Shown: piece by piece, positions 8,510-17,302 of the stretch | Position numbering within the stretch: position 1 is the first letter of the stretch | Layout: each line of letters begins with the position of its first letter | Position numbers and translations under genes: made by a program | Origin: SAR324 cluster bacterium | Lineage (GTDB): Bacteria > SAR324 > NAC60-12 | Length of the DNA: 64,000 nt | NCBI GenBank assembly: GCA_028281495.1 | Contig: JANQJU010000100.1 | Span: forward strand, 235,961 to 299,960 | Direction of reading: 5' to 3' | The notes under the pieces: generated by a model | What the model was told of the DNA's origin: nothing | Seen by the model: the letters and a program-made list of their open reading frames with translations, nothing else | Database searches by the model: none

Positions 8510-10633
8510 ATGATACTTTTGATTATCGCCGTATTGGGTTTTTTGGGGCTAGCTTGTGCCCTCTTTTATGTGAGTCGGGTGGTTCGTATTTCGGTGGATG
8601 CCGGAGCGGACACTCCCGAAGAAGCAACGAAATTACGTTCGATTCACAAAGCCATCGCCGAAGGTGCCATGGCGTTTTTGAAACAGGAATACCGGTATTT
8701 GTCAGTATTTGTTCTCCTGTTCGCTTTAGTGATTACTTTCTTAATCGATGACCCTCACACGCCTGGCGTCAGCGAAGGGTTTTACACAGCGATTGCCTTC
8801 ATTGCTGGATGTGTCATTTCGATTTTTTCTGGCTTCATCGGGATGAAGATCGCCACAGCGGGAAACGTCCGCACCACCACCGCGGCGAAAGGATCGATTG
8901 AAAAAGCTTACAATACCGCTTTGAACTCAGGAGCCGTGATGGGTTTTGGTCTGGTGAGCTTTGCGGTTTTAGGGTTGCTGGGTATTTATATTTGTATGAA
9001 ATGGGTCCTTCCTGATGTCAGCACCCACATTTTGATGGAAATCATCGCTGGTTTTGGTTTGGGAGGGTCTTCCATTGCTCTGTTTGCTCGTGTCGGTGGT
9101 GGGATTTATACCAAAGCTGCTGACGTCGGTGCCGACTTGGTGGGCAAGGTGGAACAAGGGATTCCTGAAGACGATCCTCGCAACCCCGCTGTGATTGCGG
9201 ACAACGTGGGCGACAACGTAGGTGATGTTGCAGGTATGGGAGCCGACTTGTTTGGGTCTTGTGCAGAAAGCACCTGTGCCGCTTTAGTGATTGGAGCGAT
9301 TGCATTTGGGCACGATTTGGGAGCACTGCTTTATCCGATCCTGATCACCGCTATTGGGATTCCCGTGAGCTTGTTGACCTTGGCTTTGGTCCGAGTGAAA
9401 AAGGAAAGCGATGTGGCTCCTGCGTTGAAGAAACTACTCGTCCTCTCCACGGGAATTATGGCCATTGTGATGTTGTTCGTCACCTTATGGCTCTTGCCCG
9501 GTGAGTTCGTGATCAACAATGCTGAATACAGCAGTATCGGGGTTTACTGGTGTTTCCTGGCGGGATTGATTGGAGGCCTCCTGATTGGATTGATTACCGA
9601 GTTTTACACCTCACATGACTACAAACCCGTTAAAGAGGTTGCAAAATCTTCAGAAACCGGAGCAGCGACCACGATTATTTATGGTCTCGCTTTAGGATAC
9701 CACAGTGCGGTTGGACCCGTTTTGGTAATGGCCGTTACCATTTTTCTTTCTTTCACTTTTGCCGGAATGTACGGCGTCGCGATTGCTTCTTTGGGAATGT
9801 TGGGGACGCTGGTTATCGCACTGACCATCGATGCATATGGTCCTGTGGCTGATAATGCCGGGGGAATCGCTGAAATGGCTGGCCTTGGCGAATCGGTCCG
9901 CAAACGAACCGATCTGCTAGATGCGGCTGGAAACACCACGGCTGCTATCGGAAAAGGATTTGCTATCGGTTCTGCCATCTTAACTGCCTTGGCTTTGTTT
10001 GCTGCATTTTTAACTCGTGCGAATCATTTGGATCCGAGTGCAGATATTATGGGAAGCATCAGCCTATTGGATCCGTTGGTACTGACCGGTTTGTTCATTG
10101 GGGCAGTATTGCCCTTCTTGTTCTCTGCTATGACGATGAAGTCGGTAGGAAAAGCAGCCGGTGACATGATTGAAGAGGTCCGACGGCAATTTCGTACCAT
10201 TCCTGGAATCATGGAAGGCACAGCTGAGCCGAACTACCGGGAATGTGTCGCGATTTCAACCAAAGCCGCATTACGCGAAATGATTGCTCCCGGCATTCTC
10301 ATCATGGGAACGCCGTTGGTGATCGGATTCTTGTTTGGCATCCCTTCGTTGGCCGGTGTGTTGGCCGGCTCTTTGGTTTCAGGCGGCGTGTTGGCGATTT
10401 CTTCTGCCAATGCTGGGGGTGCTTGGGATAATGCAAAAAAATACATCGAAGCGGGCAACTTGGGCGGTAAAGGTTCCGATCCTCACAAAGCGTCTGTGGT
10501 CGGTGATACTGTGGGGGATCCATTGAAAGACACATCTGGTCCTTCGTTGAACGTATTGATCAAATTGTCCGCCATTTTGAGTCTGGTGTTTGTACCATTC
10601 TTCGTGCAATACGGAGGACTCTTGGCTGGGTAA
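8510..10633 (+). CDS. hppA: Membrane-bound K+-dependent-type ion-pumping pyrophosphatase
   Basis: A 707-residue protein of about 16 membrane spans that couples hydrolysis of cytoplasmic pyrophosphate to export of H+ or Na+. The substrate signature DVGADLVGKVEQGIPEDD is present in full, as are the Asp-rich DNVGDNVGDVAGMGADLFG and the C-terminal GDTVGDPLKDTSGPSLN. In the segment AAGNTTAAIGKGF the residue that decides potassium use is Ala, as in K+-dependent enzymes; K+-independent ones carry Lys there. Whether H+ or Na+ is pumped cannot be read with confidence. The ATG at 8510 follows AAGGAG at good spacing. The gene stands alone and ends in a clear terminator. Length is normal for the family. 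Confidence 0.97.
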   Translation: MILLIIAVLGFLGLACALFYVSRVVRISVDAGADTPEEATKLRSIHKAIAEGAMAFLKQEYRYLSVFVLLFALVITFLIDDPHTPGVSEGFYTAIAFIAGCVISIFSGFIGMKIATAGNVRTTTAAKGSIEKAYNTALNSGAVMGFGLVSFAVLGLLGIYICMKWVLPDVSTHILMEIIAGFGLGGSSIALFARVGGGIYTKAADVGADLVGKVEQGIPEDDPRNPAVIADNVGDNVGDVAGMGADLFGSCAESTCAALVIGAIAFGHDLGALLYPILITAIGIPVSLLTLALVRVKKESDVAPALKKLLVLSTGIMAIVMLFVTLWLLPGEFVINNAEYSSIGVYWCFLAGLIGGLLIGLITEFYTSHDYKPVKEVAKSSETGAATTIIYGLALGYHSAVGPVLVMAVTIFLSFTFAGMYGVAIASLGMLGTLVIALTIDAYGPVADNAGGIAEMAGLGESVRKRTDLLDAAGNTTAAIGKGFAIGSAILTALALFAAFLTRANHLDPSADIMGSISLLDPLVLTGLFIGAVLPFLFSAMTMKSVGKAAGDMIEEVRRQFRTIPGIMEGTAEPNYRECVAISTKAALREMIAPGILIMGTPLVIGFLFGIPSLAGVLAGSLVSGGVLAISSANAGGAWDNAKKYIEAGNLGGKGSDPHKASVVGDTVGDPLKDTSGPSLNVLIKLSAILSLVFVPFFVQYGGLLAG

Positions 10634-10672
10634 ACTTCTAACGTTGGGAAACGGTTTCCTACGTTTGGACAC

Positions 10673-10700
10673 GGCAACCTTCGGGTTGCCTTCACCTTTT
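10673..10700 (+). terminator. Rho-independent terminator of hppA
   Basis: A perfect 7-bp stem GGCAACC/GGTTGCC closes on a TTCG tetraloop (10673-10690) and is followed by a T-rich run (TTCACCTTTT). It lies 39 bp after the pyrophosphatase stop and just before the next gene's ribosome site. Confidence 0.75.
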
Positions 10701-10716
10701 ATTGAAGTGAGGAACC

Positions 10717-11574
10717 ATGAACCGTTGGCATCTCTGCATCCTGTTGGGCATTTTGACGATTGTATTAGGCTGTTCTGAAGCCACCACGTTGGGTGACGAC
10801 GAGCCGGATGATGTCACTCTTTCCGCCACTCCGACTTGGGAAGACGGGGTGGGCCGGCTGGTTCGTTTGAAATGTGGAGTATGCCATACCGTTCCTCACT
10901 CCGATCTCACCCCCAACGACGCCCCCAACGACCTCGATCTCAACGATTACGCTTCAGACGAAAACATCCGTCGAGCCGATGTGCTTGGCAGTTGGCTCCT
11001 GTCTGGGATCCTCACGCAAGATGTGGCTGGTGTGCGTCGCATGCCTCTCGATTATGCCACTCCCCTCACCCAAACCGAAATTGAAGCTCTGCAAAATTGG
11101 GCGACTCTCGGACTTCCTGAAAACCTCGCTGCCCTCGATCCCACCCTGCTTTCTGGGGATGGATCCAGTACCGATGCCGATCCCAGTTCTGATACCGGAG
11201 GGACCAATACCGACTCTGGAACGGATACCGGCTCTGGTACCGGTTCGGGGACAGGAACCGATTCGGGTACTGAAACCGACGATGCAACCGAGGCCACGAC
11301 TCGTGGGGCGGAATTGTTTGCCCAAGTTTCTAGTAGTGGTTTGTCGTGTGCTTCGTGTCATGGTCCCAATAGTGACCCGACCGTTTCTGGGTTCACACCG
11401 GTTCTTTCCGCTCCCGATCTCCGTAGCAGTGTGCTGACTGGCACGGCCCTCACGTTCACCATCCGCCGTATGTGGGATTCCAGTAGCCGCGCCGCAAACG
11501 GCGACGGTGCTTTCGACGCCCTATCCACTGAAGATCAAGCCGCCTTGGAAGCCTTCGTGCTGTCGGTGAGATAA
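10717..11574 (+). CDS. Dihaem c-type cytochrome lipoprotein
   Basis: A 285-residue exported protein. Residues 1-19 form a lipoprotein signal ending VLGC (Cys19), so it should be anchored in a membrane facing the periplasm. Two CxxCH haem-c sites are visible, C53-GV-C56-H57 and C211-AS-C214-H215. A 45-residue Thr/Gly/Ser/Asp linker at about 148-192 separates the halves. The first half resembles the haem domain of PSD1/planctomycete-type cytochromes and the second a single-haem cytochrome c; this is a loose similarity. It probably carries electrons in the periplasm. No oxidase or dehydrogenase is adjacent; the GMC dehydrogenase at 28.8 kb lacks a cytochrome subunit but is far away. GAGG sits just before the ATG. 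Confidence 0.85.
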   Translation: MNRWHLCILLGILTIVLGCSEATTLGDDEPDDVTLSATPTWEDGVGRLVRLKCGVCHTVPHSDLTPNDAPNDLDLNDYASDENIRRADVLGSWLLSGILTQDVAGVRRMPLDYATPLTQTEIEALQNWATLGLPENLAALDPTLLSGDGSSTDADPSSDTGGTNTDSGTDTGSGTGSGTGTDSGTETDDATEATTRGAELFAQVSSSGLSCASCHGPNSDPTVSGFTPVLSAPDLRSSVLTGTALTFTIRRMWDSSSRAANGDGAFDALSTEDQAALEAFVLSVR

Positions 11575-11789
11575 TCCGACTCTCTTATTAGGGTGCGCGT
11601 TTTGGGATTTTGCACATCGAGATCATTCGAAATAGTGCTTTATAATAGGTTGTGAGTGTATAAATGTGAAATAGCTGATTGGGGCAAGGGGGGAATAAAA
11701 AGCGTTGTTCCACAAATAAGGTATTGCTTGACGCTATGGATTGAGTTGCTAAAACGAGTGAGTTGTCAATCTAATGGAAAGGAGCAAGG

Positions 11790-12635
11790 ATGCTCAAATT
11801 TCGTCTGAACTGGCACAAGCTCTTTGGCCAAATTCTGCAAGCCCGTTTGTCTGTTTTAGGGTTTCAAGTATTAACCGAATATCAAGTGACCAAAGATCCT
11901 TGGCGGATGGATGTGGTGGTGATTCGCCCTCAGCATGCGCTGAGTTCTGAAGAATTACAACAACTCCCAGACGGAATCCGAGAGCATCTGAAAACTCACA
12001 ATTTCATTGATTTCAAATCAATAAGTGAAACCTATGGAATCGATCAGTTGGACAAGACCATCAGTTATGCGCGTGCTTACTTGGATCAAGAGAAGTTGTC
12101 TCGTGAAGAATTGCAAACCTTTGCGGTGTCCTCCATGACTCCCTCGCATTTGTTAAAGAGTAAAGAAATCCCCATTTTCCAGGAAAGCCGTGGAGTTTAT
12201 CGCCTTCATTTAGCCATCCGTGAGGTCATCCTGTTGGTTCCCAACGAGTTGCCCGATAATGAAGCCAATGCAGTCTTGGGGATCTTTGCTAGTCGTAAGG
12301 ATCGATTTCGAGACGCATCAAAATACTTTTTAGGCAGTCGTTTTTGGTCTAAACTGATAGGAGTGATGACGTTCATTTATTACCGATTAGGAAAGGAATT
12401 CGATATGAGTGGTTGGGATTTGAAGCGTTTTGAAGAAGAAGGATTAACCGTAGTATTGAAGAATTCGGCTCCTGACGCAGTAGCAAAAGCCTTCAATGAA
12501 TTTGATAGCCAGAATAAAACTCAAGTGTTGCAAGGGGCATTGTCTCAATTGAACAAAGAGGAGTTGCATGGTGTTTTATCTCAAGTAGATAAGGCTGATC
12601 TTGAGGAACTCTTGGCAGTTCGTCAAAAAGAATGA
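11790..12635 (+). CDS. Hypothetical protein with PD-(D/E)XK-like N-terminal fold
   Basis: A 281-residue cytoplasmic protein. Near residue 40 the segment WRMDVVVIRP, followed about 30 residues later by FIDFKSI, gives the D...(D)-x-K spacing of PD-(D/E)XK nuclease folds, as seen in Rpn/PDDEXK_2-type proteins that abound in this window. Whether it is catalytically competent is unclear because the second acidic residue is Asp in IDFKS. The C-terminal ~60 residues are polar repeats (QGALSQLNKEELHGVLSQVDKADLEELL) that look like short helical repeats. The ATG follows AAAGGAG with six-base spacing, which fixes the start. It is followed at once by a non-coding repeat-rich stretch leading into the mobile module. 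Confidence 0.5.
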   Translation: MLKFRLNWHKLFGQILQARLSVLGFQVLTEYQVTKDPWRMDVVVIRPQHALSSEELQQLPDGIREHLKTHNFIDFKSISETYGIDQLDKTISYARAYLDQEKLSREELQTFAVSSMTPSHLLKSKEIPIFQESRGVYRLHLAIREVILLVPNELPDNEANAVLGIFASRKDRFRDASKYFLGSRFWSKLIGVMTFIYYRLGKEFDMSGWDLKRFEEEGLTVVLKNSAPDAVAKAFNEFDSQNKTQVLQGALSQLNKEELHGVLSQVDKADLEELLAVRQKE

Positions 12636-12702
12636 TTTGTGTCTTTTCACCTCCAGTTCAAGCACACAAACTCCCCGCCCAAACCCACCATGCCACAAAA
12701 TA
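12634..12702. repeat. Dispersed repeat segment shared with the hicA breakpoint
   Basis: CACCTCCAGTTCAA (inverted) followed by CACAAACTCCCCGCCCAAAC and CCACCATGCCACA match, with changes, the sequence that interrupts hicA at 22297-22355. The first part is inverted relative to that copy and the second part is in the same direction. It belongs to a repeat-rich non-coding stretch (12636-13589) with no gene I can support. Confidence 0.6.
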
Positions 12703-12728
12703 ATGGGGTCAGCCTTCCCTGGCTTCCC

Positions 12729-12757
12729 GGGACAAAAAACGTCCTGTTTTTTGTCCC
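12729..12757. repeat. 12-bp perfect inverted repeat
   Basis: GGGACAAAAAAC and GTTTTTTGTCCC form a perfect 12-bp stem with a 5-base loop (GTCCT). There is no T run beyond the stem. The right arm is where the ~285-bp dispersed repeat begins, so this is more likely the end of that element than a terminator. Confidence 0.7.
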
Positions 12758-13035
12758 CATAGTTCATTGCTCACTCGCAATTTTTGGCCTCGCAGAAGCT
12801 GGCCAAAAATCCGCGTAGGTTGCGCCGCAGCAGGCATCCAATGCCTTGTCCATCCCTGTCCGCCAAGCTCCGCCGCGCTCCCCGGCTCCGCTACTCAGTT
12901 AGGAACCATCCCACTTTGCTGAGGTAAATTCATGGCTGCGTCACACCTTTATCTTTTGGCGGCCACTAAACAGAAATCCACTAATTAATTATTTCAGTAA
13001 TCGTTATCGGTTGGGAACGGTCCCCGCGTTGGCAG
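12751..13035. repeat. Dispersed non-coding repeat, copy A (~285 bp)
   Basis: This stretch aligns along its whole length with 25782-26065. Shared blocks include TTGTCCCCATAGTTCA at the left end, a CGCTGCGCC-like GC-rich middle, CCACT.TGCTG, and AAATCCACTAATTA with TTATTTCAGTAA near the right end. No open frame is conserved between the copies, so it is not a gene. Copy A lies just outside the mobile module. Confidence 0.75.
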
Positions 13036-13589
13036 TTAAACGAGAAATTTGGTTTGCGTACATCTTCGCCGCAGGGTTGGTGCTTTCGTTTGCCACGGTC
13101 TCCGTGGTGTTTTTTGCAAAATGGATGTCCCATTTTGCTGTTTTCTGTTGGTGGTGTGGTTGTTGTGGTGGCGGTTTGTCTATTCCGGTGGATCGGTTGA
13201 CAGCACAGCCATTGCTCAGCCCGGTGGCTGGATTTCGTTATGGTGGATAGGCGAAGTGATGAAGGTTCTTAGTGGCGTGGGTTTTGGGGGAGTGCCAAAA
13301 CCCGAGGGCTGTGCCGGGATCGGGGTGCATGGATGCATGTTGGCCGCAGCCAAGGCCGAAGCCCCAACAGCTTTAGCGAGGTGGGGCTGGCCAGCGAGGA
13401 TTGAACTATGGGGAGTTGACACAGGGACGTGGCAACGACCGTGACTGCATGGATGCAGGAACACCTTATCCTGGAATGGGGAGTGTCACGGGGCGGGCGG
13501 GCCGATTAGGTATTGAATAGTGGCCGGAGACCACACCTTGAAAGCAACAAAGTTGCGCTTTTAAAGAAGTACGGTAGGGCCAAATAAAT
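13036..13589. other. Non-coding stretch with short GC-rich repeats
   Basis: No gene can be supported here. One frame (13049-13444) is open and contains a hydrophobic run with several Trp, but it lacks a ribosome site and its second half reads like repeat DNA. The word TGCATGGATGCA occurs twice as a direct repeat, near 13327 and 13447. The stretch links dispersed repeat A with the repressor gene of the mobile module. Confidence 0.4.
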
Positions 13590-13940
13590 CTATGATCGAT
13601 CTATGAAGGCATCAATAATGGCTGCTAATAGCTTTTGGTCTTTTGACGAGAGGACTTCGAGTTGCTGGATTTTCTGGTGAAGTGTTGGATTGATAATCGT
13701 AGTTTCTGAAATGGTCTTTTGGCCTCTAAGCAAGGAATCAACACTAACCTCAAAAACATCAGCTAATTTAACAAGCATATCGGCTGTTGGGCTGATTATC
13801 CCACGTTCATATTTTGAGATTCGATGTAGTTCGACCTCAAGCTTTTCAGCAAGCTCTCGTTGTGACCATTCTTTTTGTTCCCTCAAATGCTTCAATCGCT
13901 TTGAAATAAACTTTGAGGGGATTAATTCGCTGTTTTCCAT
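13590..13940 (-). CDS. XRE-family (Cro/CI-like) transcriptional repressor
   Basis: A 116-residue DNA-binding protein. Residues ~10-65 form a helix-turn-helix of the XRE type: LREQKEWSQRELAEKLEV, then HRISKYERGIISPTADML and LADVFEVSVDSLL. The remaining part is a short helical tail that probably dimerises. The frame runs back to a TTG at 13955, but ATG at 13940 has AGGAG five bases upstream and is the better start. It is transcribed away from the mobile-module genes across 126 bp that contain an array of TAGCAT half sites, the usual arrangement of a phage- or satellite-type master repressor that represses both itself and the replication genes. The low-GC flanks are unlike the primase gene. Confidence 0.88.
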   Translation of the reverse strand: MENSELIPSKFISKRLKHLREQKEWSQRELAEKLEVELHRISKYERGIISPTADMLVKLADVFEVSVDSLLRGQKTISETTIINPTLHQKIQQLEVLSSKDQKLLAAIIDAFIDRS

Positions 13941-14007
13941 AGCAACTCCTATCAATAGGATTTTATGGAAGCAGCAAACAAAATCAAATTTAATTGTTCT
14001 TGATTAA

Positions 14008-14032
14008 TAGCATTTAAATGCTAAAGTAGCAT
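14008..14032. promoter_or_regulatory. Probable XRE operator: three alternating TAGCAT half sites
   Basis: TAGCATTTAAATGCTA (14008-14023) is a perfect 16-bp palindrome, and a third half site TAGCAT follows after AAG (14027-14032). It sits in the divergent region between the repressor gene and the DUF5659-like gene, 35 bp before the latter, with TTGATT just to its left. Placement and symmetry suggest binding by the XRE protein. Confidence 0.6.
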
Positions 14033-14066
14033 ATATATGTAAATAGAAAAATGAAAGGAAAAACTT

Positions 14067-14378
14067 ATGGAGAGATTAGAGACACATGACGTTTTCAGAG
14101 GAGCCTATTTGCTCCTCAACGGAGCCAAACTTTGTGGCTCACGATGGGCAAACTCATCCAAGCTCTTGTTTCAGTTCGAAGGGGAAAACCTGGAAGAATT
14201 GGACATGACCTATCGGTGTGGGAATGCCTCAGTTAACCCTCAACAACTCAGAGATCCTTTGAATTTGTTGAGAGATGTCATTCATCAATCGAAAAGAGAA
14301 AGGACCCCATATGGGACATCTTCCAAAAGAGGAGGTTCAACGAATCAAGGAAAGCATCGATCTGGTGCAACTCGTTGA
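14067..14378 (+). CDS. DUF5659-like small protein of the mobile module
   Basis: A 103-residue protein whose first ~70 residues (THDVFRGAYLLLNGAKLCG, then LFQFEG) match my memory of the DUF5659 pattern: a short beta-alpha domain often found beside primases and integrases of plasmids and phage satellites. Function is unknown. The last 30 residues are basic and overlap the start of the primase gene in another frame, so this end may be less constrained. AAAGGA lies seven bases before the ATG. It is the first gene to the right of the operator array and is likely co-transcribed with the primase-helicase. Confidence 0.6.
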   Translation: MERLETHDVFRGAYLLLNGAKLCGSRWANSSKLLFQFEGENLEELDMTYRCGNASVNPQQLRDPLNLLRDVIHQSKRERTPYGTSSKRGGSTNQGKHRSGATR

Positions 14379-17055
14379 ATCCAGAGGTGTGGGACTGAAA
14401 AAACAAGGCTCCGATTTTGTGGGCTTGTGTCCGTTCCACGAAGAGAAAACACCGTCGTTTTTTGTGAATCCTGACAAGAACTTGTTTCACTGTTTTGAGT
14501 GCGGAGCTGGCGGGGATTGCTTCAGCTTCATCATGAAGCATGAAAACAAGGACTTCCGCACAGCTTTGGCGAGTCTAGGCGGAAGCCCCTTAGTAGGAAC
14601 TTCGGAACAAAAGCCGAAGCCCGAAAAATCTATCACTCACCCCTTCGATCCGTCGAGTGAAAAGTTAGTGGGACAAGTCTTGGAGTTTTACAACAAGACC
14701 TTGCACAACACTCCATCGGCTCAAGCATATTTGCAAAGCCGTGGCATCGATCATCCTGAAGTGATCAATCAATTCAACATTGGTTTTACCAGTCGATCTT
14801 TGCAGGGCCTCATTGGTCGTGCTCCCAAAACCGGCAAAGATGAAAGGCGGGAACAGTTGAAGCAACGCGGCATTTTGACTGCCAAAAACCGCGAGTTCTT
14901 TGACGGCTGTCTGACCTTCCCTGTTTACCAACTCGATGGAACTCTCAGGACGGTCTACGGAAGGCGAACGAGCAAACCCCATGTCAAAATCAAACCCCAT
15001 CTCTATTTGCCGGGTGCTCACCGTGGGGTGTTCAATTACCCAACACTGGAAACGGGCCAACCCATCATTGTTTGTGAAAGCATCTTGGATGCACTCACTT
15101 TATGGTGTGCAGATGTCCGCAATGTCACCTCTTCCTTTGGCTGTCATGGATTCACCAATGACATGCAATGGGGGTTCAAACTTAGGGAAGTCAAGGAAGT
15201 GTGGATTGCCTACGATGGTGACCATGCCGGAGACAATGCGGCTCACCAACTGGCGGAACGATTGGCAGAAATTGGGATCACCGTTTACCGGGTACCGGTT
15301 CCCAAGGGTGAGGATATCAACAGCTACGCTTCGGGCTTTGAGGATCGCAAAGCAGCCTTTGACAAATTGCTGAAAGATTTGTTGCCTTACCAACCCAAGA
15401 TTGCAGCCGGTGCCGTCCAACCAATGGCGGAGCAACCACAACCCAATAAAACGGAGGAAGCTCCTGAACCCCAAGCCGTTCCTCACCACTGGGATGGAAA
15501 GGAACTGAAGCTTTTCTTTGAGGATCGTCAATATGTGGTTTACTCCGTCAACACCATCAAATCCTTTGCTTCCATGAAGGTTCAAATCCGCATCACTCGC
15601 AACAAGCTTTTCTATTGGTACACGGTGGATTTGTCGGACAGCCGTAAAAGACAACAGTTCATTGCTGCCGCAGCCTCAGACCTGCATGTGCCTACCGATG
15701 TCATCAAGCGCGAGATGGGTAACATCTTCTTAGCCGTGGAACCCATTGTTCAAAAAGCGATGGAAGCGGCCAATCCTGAAAAGACAACGGATGAAGTGGA
15801 GCCGATGACCGAGGCGGAATATCAAGAAGCTTTGGCCTTCCTCAAATCCCCCAACCTTAACGAATCCCTGTTGAAAGACTTCCAAACCATTGGCTTGGAA
15901 GGAGAAGACACCAACAAGCTGATTGGTTACTTGGCCGGAACTTCACGGCTTCTCGACGATCCCATTGCCTTGATCATTCAAAGTTCATCCTCTGCCGGAA
16001 AAACCGCTTTGATGGATGCCATCTTGGACTTGATGCCAACCGAGCAAAAGGAACGATGGTCCATGATGACCTCGGCTTCATTGTTTTATGTGGGTCGGGA
16101 GGAACTGTGCAACAAAGTCTTGGCCATCGCTGAGGACGAGGGAATGCAAAATGCTCAATACTCATTGAAGCTCTTCCAATCTGACAAGATGTTGAAACTC
16201 ATCACCATTGCCAAAGATCCCCACTCCAATGAGTTGCGATCCCAAATCAGGGAAGTGTTGGGACCCGTTTGCATTATCCTCATCACCACCGAACATGAAT
16301 TGGATGCCGAGTTGGAAAACCGCTGCTTGATCCTGAGCGTGGACGAAGACAAAGCCCAAACCTCGTTGGTTCACAATGCTCAACGCCGAGCCAGATCCTT
16401 GCAGGGCAAGCATATCAAACGGATTGCTCAGCGAGTGAAGCGCAAGCACCACAATGCACAGCGATTGCTCAAGCCGGTGGAGATTTATAACCCCTATGTG
16501 GAGCAACTGACCTTCAACACGGAGTATTTGCGGTCTCGTCGGGACAATATGAAGTACTTGTGTTTGATCGATGCCATCACCTTCTTACATCAATACCAAC
16601 GGTCCCACGTCTCCATAGAATTTGATGGGGAGAAGGTGGAGCATGTGGAAACGAGTGTGGAAGACATCCGCTTAGCCAATCGGTTGCTATCGGAAGTACT
16701 AGTTCAAAGTGTTGCTGAACTGAGCGCACCCACCATGCGGTTGCTAAAACTCATCTATCAAATGGTGATGGAGAAAGCCGAGGCTCACAACAAAGAGTCG
16801 GGGGAAATCCAGTTCACTCGCCGACACGTGAGGGAATACACCAAATGGAAGGATTCTCGGTTGAAGGATCACATGATGAAGTTGACCGAGTTGGAATACT
16901 TGACCTTGCTCCAAGGCAGTCGTGGCCATGTGATGGTTTACGAATTGGCATGGCATGGCGACGAAACAGCGACTCATTACCTACCGGGATTGGTCGATCC
17001 CGCTTCCTTGAGCAAGAAAGAAGTCGATCCCGGAAAAGTCAAATTTGAGGGTTGA
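14311..17055 (+). CDS. CHC2 zinc-finger/Toprim primase fused to a P-loop ATPase domain
   Basis: A 914-residue replication protein. The N-terminal zinc finger has ligands C40, H43, C61 and C64 (CPFH...CFEC), as in DnaG-type primases. The Toprim catalytic core shows E256 (VCESILDALTL) and D302-x-D304 (YDGDHAGDNA). After a linker, the segment LIIQSSSSAGKTALMD carries a P-loop (K564), and VLAIAEDEG resembles Walker B, so the C-terminal part is probably a helicase-like ATPase. This architecture is typical of phage satellites and integrative elements that replicate after excision. The frame opens at 14275, but the ATG at 14311 has GAAAGGA seven bases upstream. It overlaps the DUF5659-like gene by 68 bp, so translation may be coupled. 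Some satellite primases of this type also work as helicase loaders. Confidence 0.88.
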   Translation: MGHLPKEEVQRIKESIDLVQLVESRGVGLKKQGSDFVGLCPFHEEKTPSFFVNPDKNLFHCFECGAGGDCFSFIMKHENKDFRTALASLGGSPLVGTSEQKPKPEKSITHPFDPSSEKLVGQVLEFYNKTLHNTPSAQAYLQSRGIDHPEVINQFNIGFTSRSLQGLIGRAPKTGKDERREQLKQRGILTAKNREFFDGCLTFPVYQLDGTLRTVYGRRTSKPHVKIKPHLYLPGAHRGVFNYPTLETGQPIIVCESILDALTLWCADVRNVTSSFGCHGFTNDMQWGFKLREVKEVWIAYDGDHAGDNAAHQLAERLAEIGITVYRVPVPKGEDINSYASGFEDRKAAFDKLLKDLLPYQPKIAAGAVQPMAEQPQPNKTEEAPEPQAVPHHWDGKELKLFFEDRQYVVYSVNTIKSFASMKVQIRITRNKLFYWYTVDLSDSRKRQQFIAAAASDLHVPTDVIKREMGNIFLAVEPIVQKAMEAANPEKTTDEVEPMTEAEYQEALAFLKSPNLNESLLKDFQTIGLEGEDTNKLIGYLAGTSRLLDDPIALIIQSSSSAGKTALMDAILDLMPTEQKERWSMMTSASLFYVGREELCNKVLAIAEDEGMQNAQYSLKLFQSDKMLKLITIAKDPHSNELRSQIREVLGPVCIILITTEHELDAELENRCLILSVDEDKAQTSLVHNAQRRARSLQGKHIKRIAQRVKRKHHNAQRLLKPVEIYNPYVEQLTFNTEYLRSRRDNMKYLCLIDAITFLHQYQRSHVSIEFDGEKVEHVETSVEDIRLANRLLSEVLVQSVAELSAPTMRLLKLIYQMVMEKAEAHNKESGEIQFTRRHVREYTKWKDSRLKDHMMKLTELEYLTLLQGSRGHVMVYELAWHGDETATHYLPGLVDPASLSKKEVDPGKVKFEG

Positions 17056-17078
17056 AAAGACGGAGGCAAAACCTTGCA

Positions 17079-17130
17079 AGCCGGGCCAGGTCAAGCCCAA
17101 GCCGGGTTCAAGCCAGGTCCAAGTCAGATT
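17079..17130. repeat. Iteron-like cluster of AAGCC repeats
   Basis: Between primase and integrase genes the sequence repeats CAAGCCGGG, CAAGCCC, AAGCCGGGTTC and CAAGCCAGGTCC, with AAGCC occurring four times in about 40 bp. A 6-bp inverted repeat GCTAGG/CCTAGC follows at 17148-17169. Direct repeats beside a primase gene are what a replication origin of a small element would show, but no function is proven. Confidence 0.35.
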
Positions 17131-17302
17131 TTCAAACCCATCTCTAAGCTAGGTCTTTTGTGGCCTAGCGGAGATGACACTTTCAAAATTCACCAGAAGA
17201 GCCAATGGGGCAAAAAAACGGTCAGGAAATCATCGAAATCCTTGACCGAGATCTTGCCCCAAACCTTTGATCGAAATCCTACCTTTTAGAAAGGAGATGG
17301 AC

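Noticed and set aside
13049..13444. Open frame of 131 codons with a Trp-rich hydrophobic run
   Set aside because: No ribosome site, starts inside the dispersed repeat region, and the second half is made of short repeats; not convincing as a gene.
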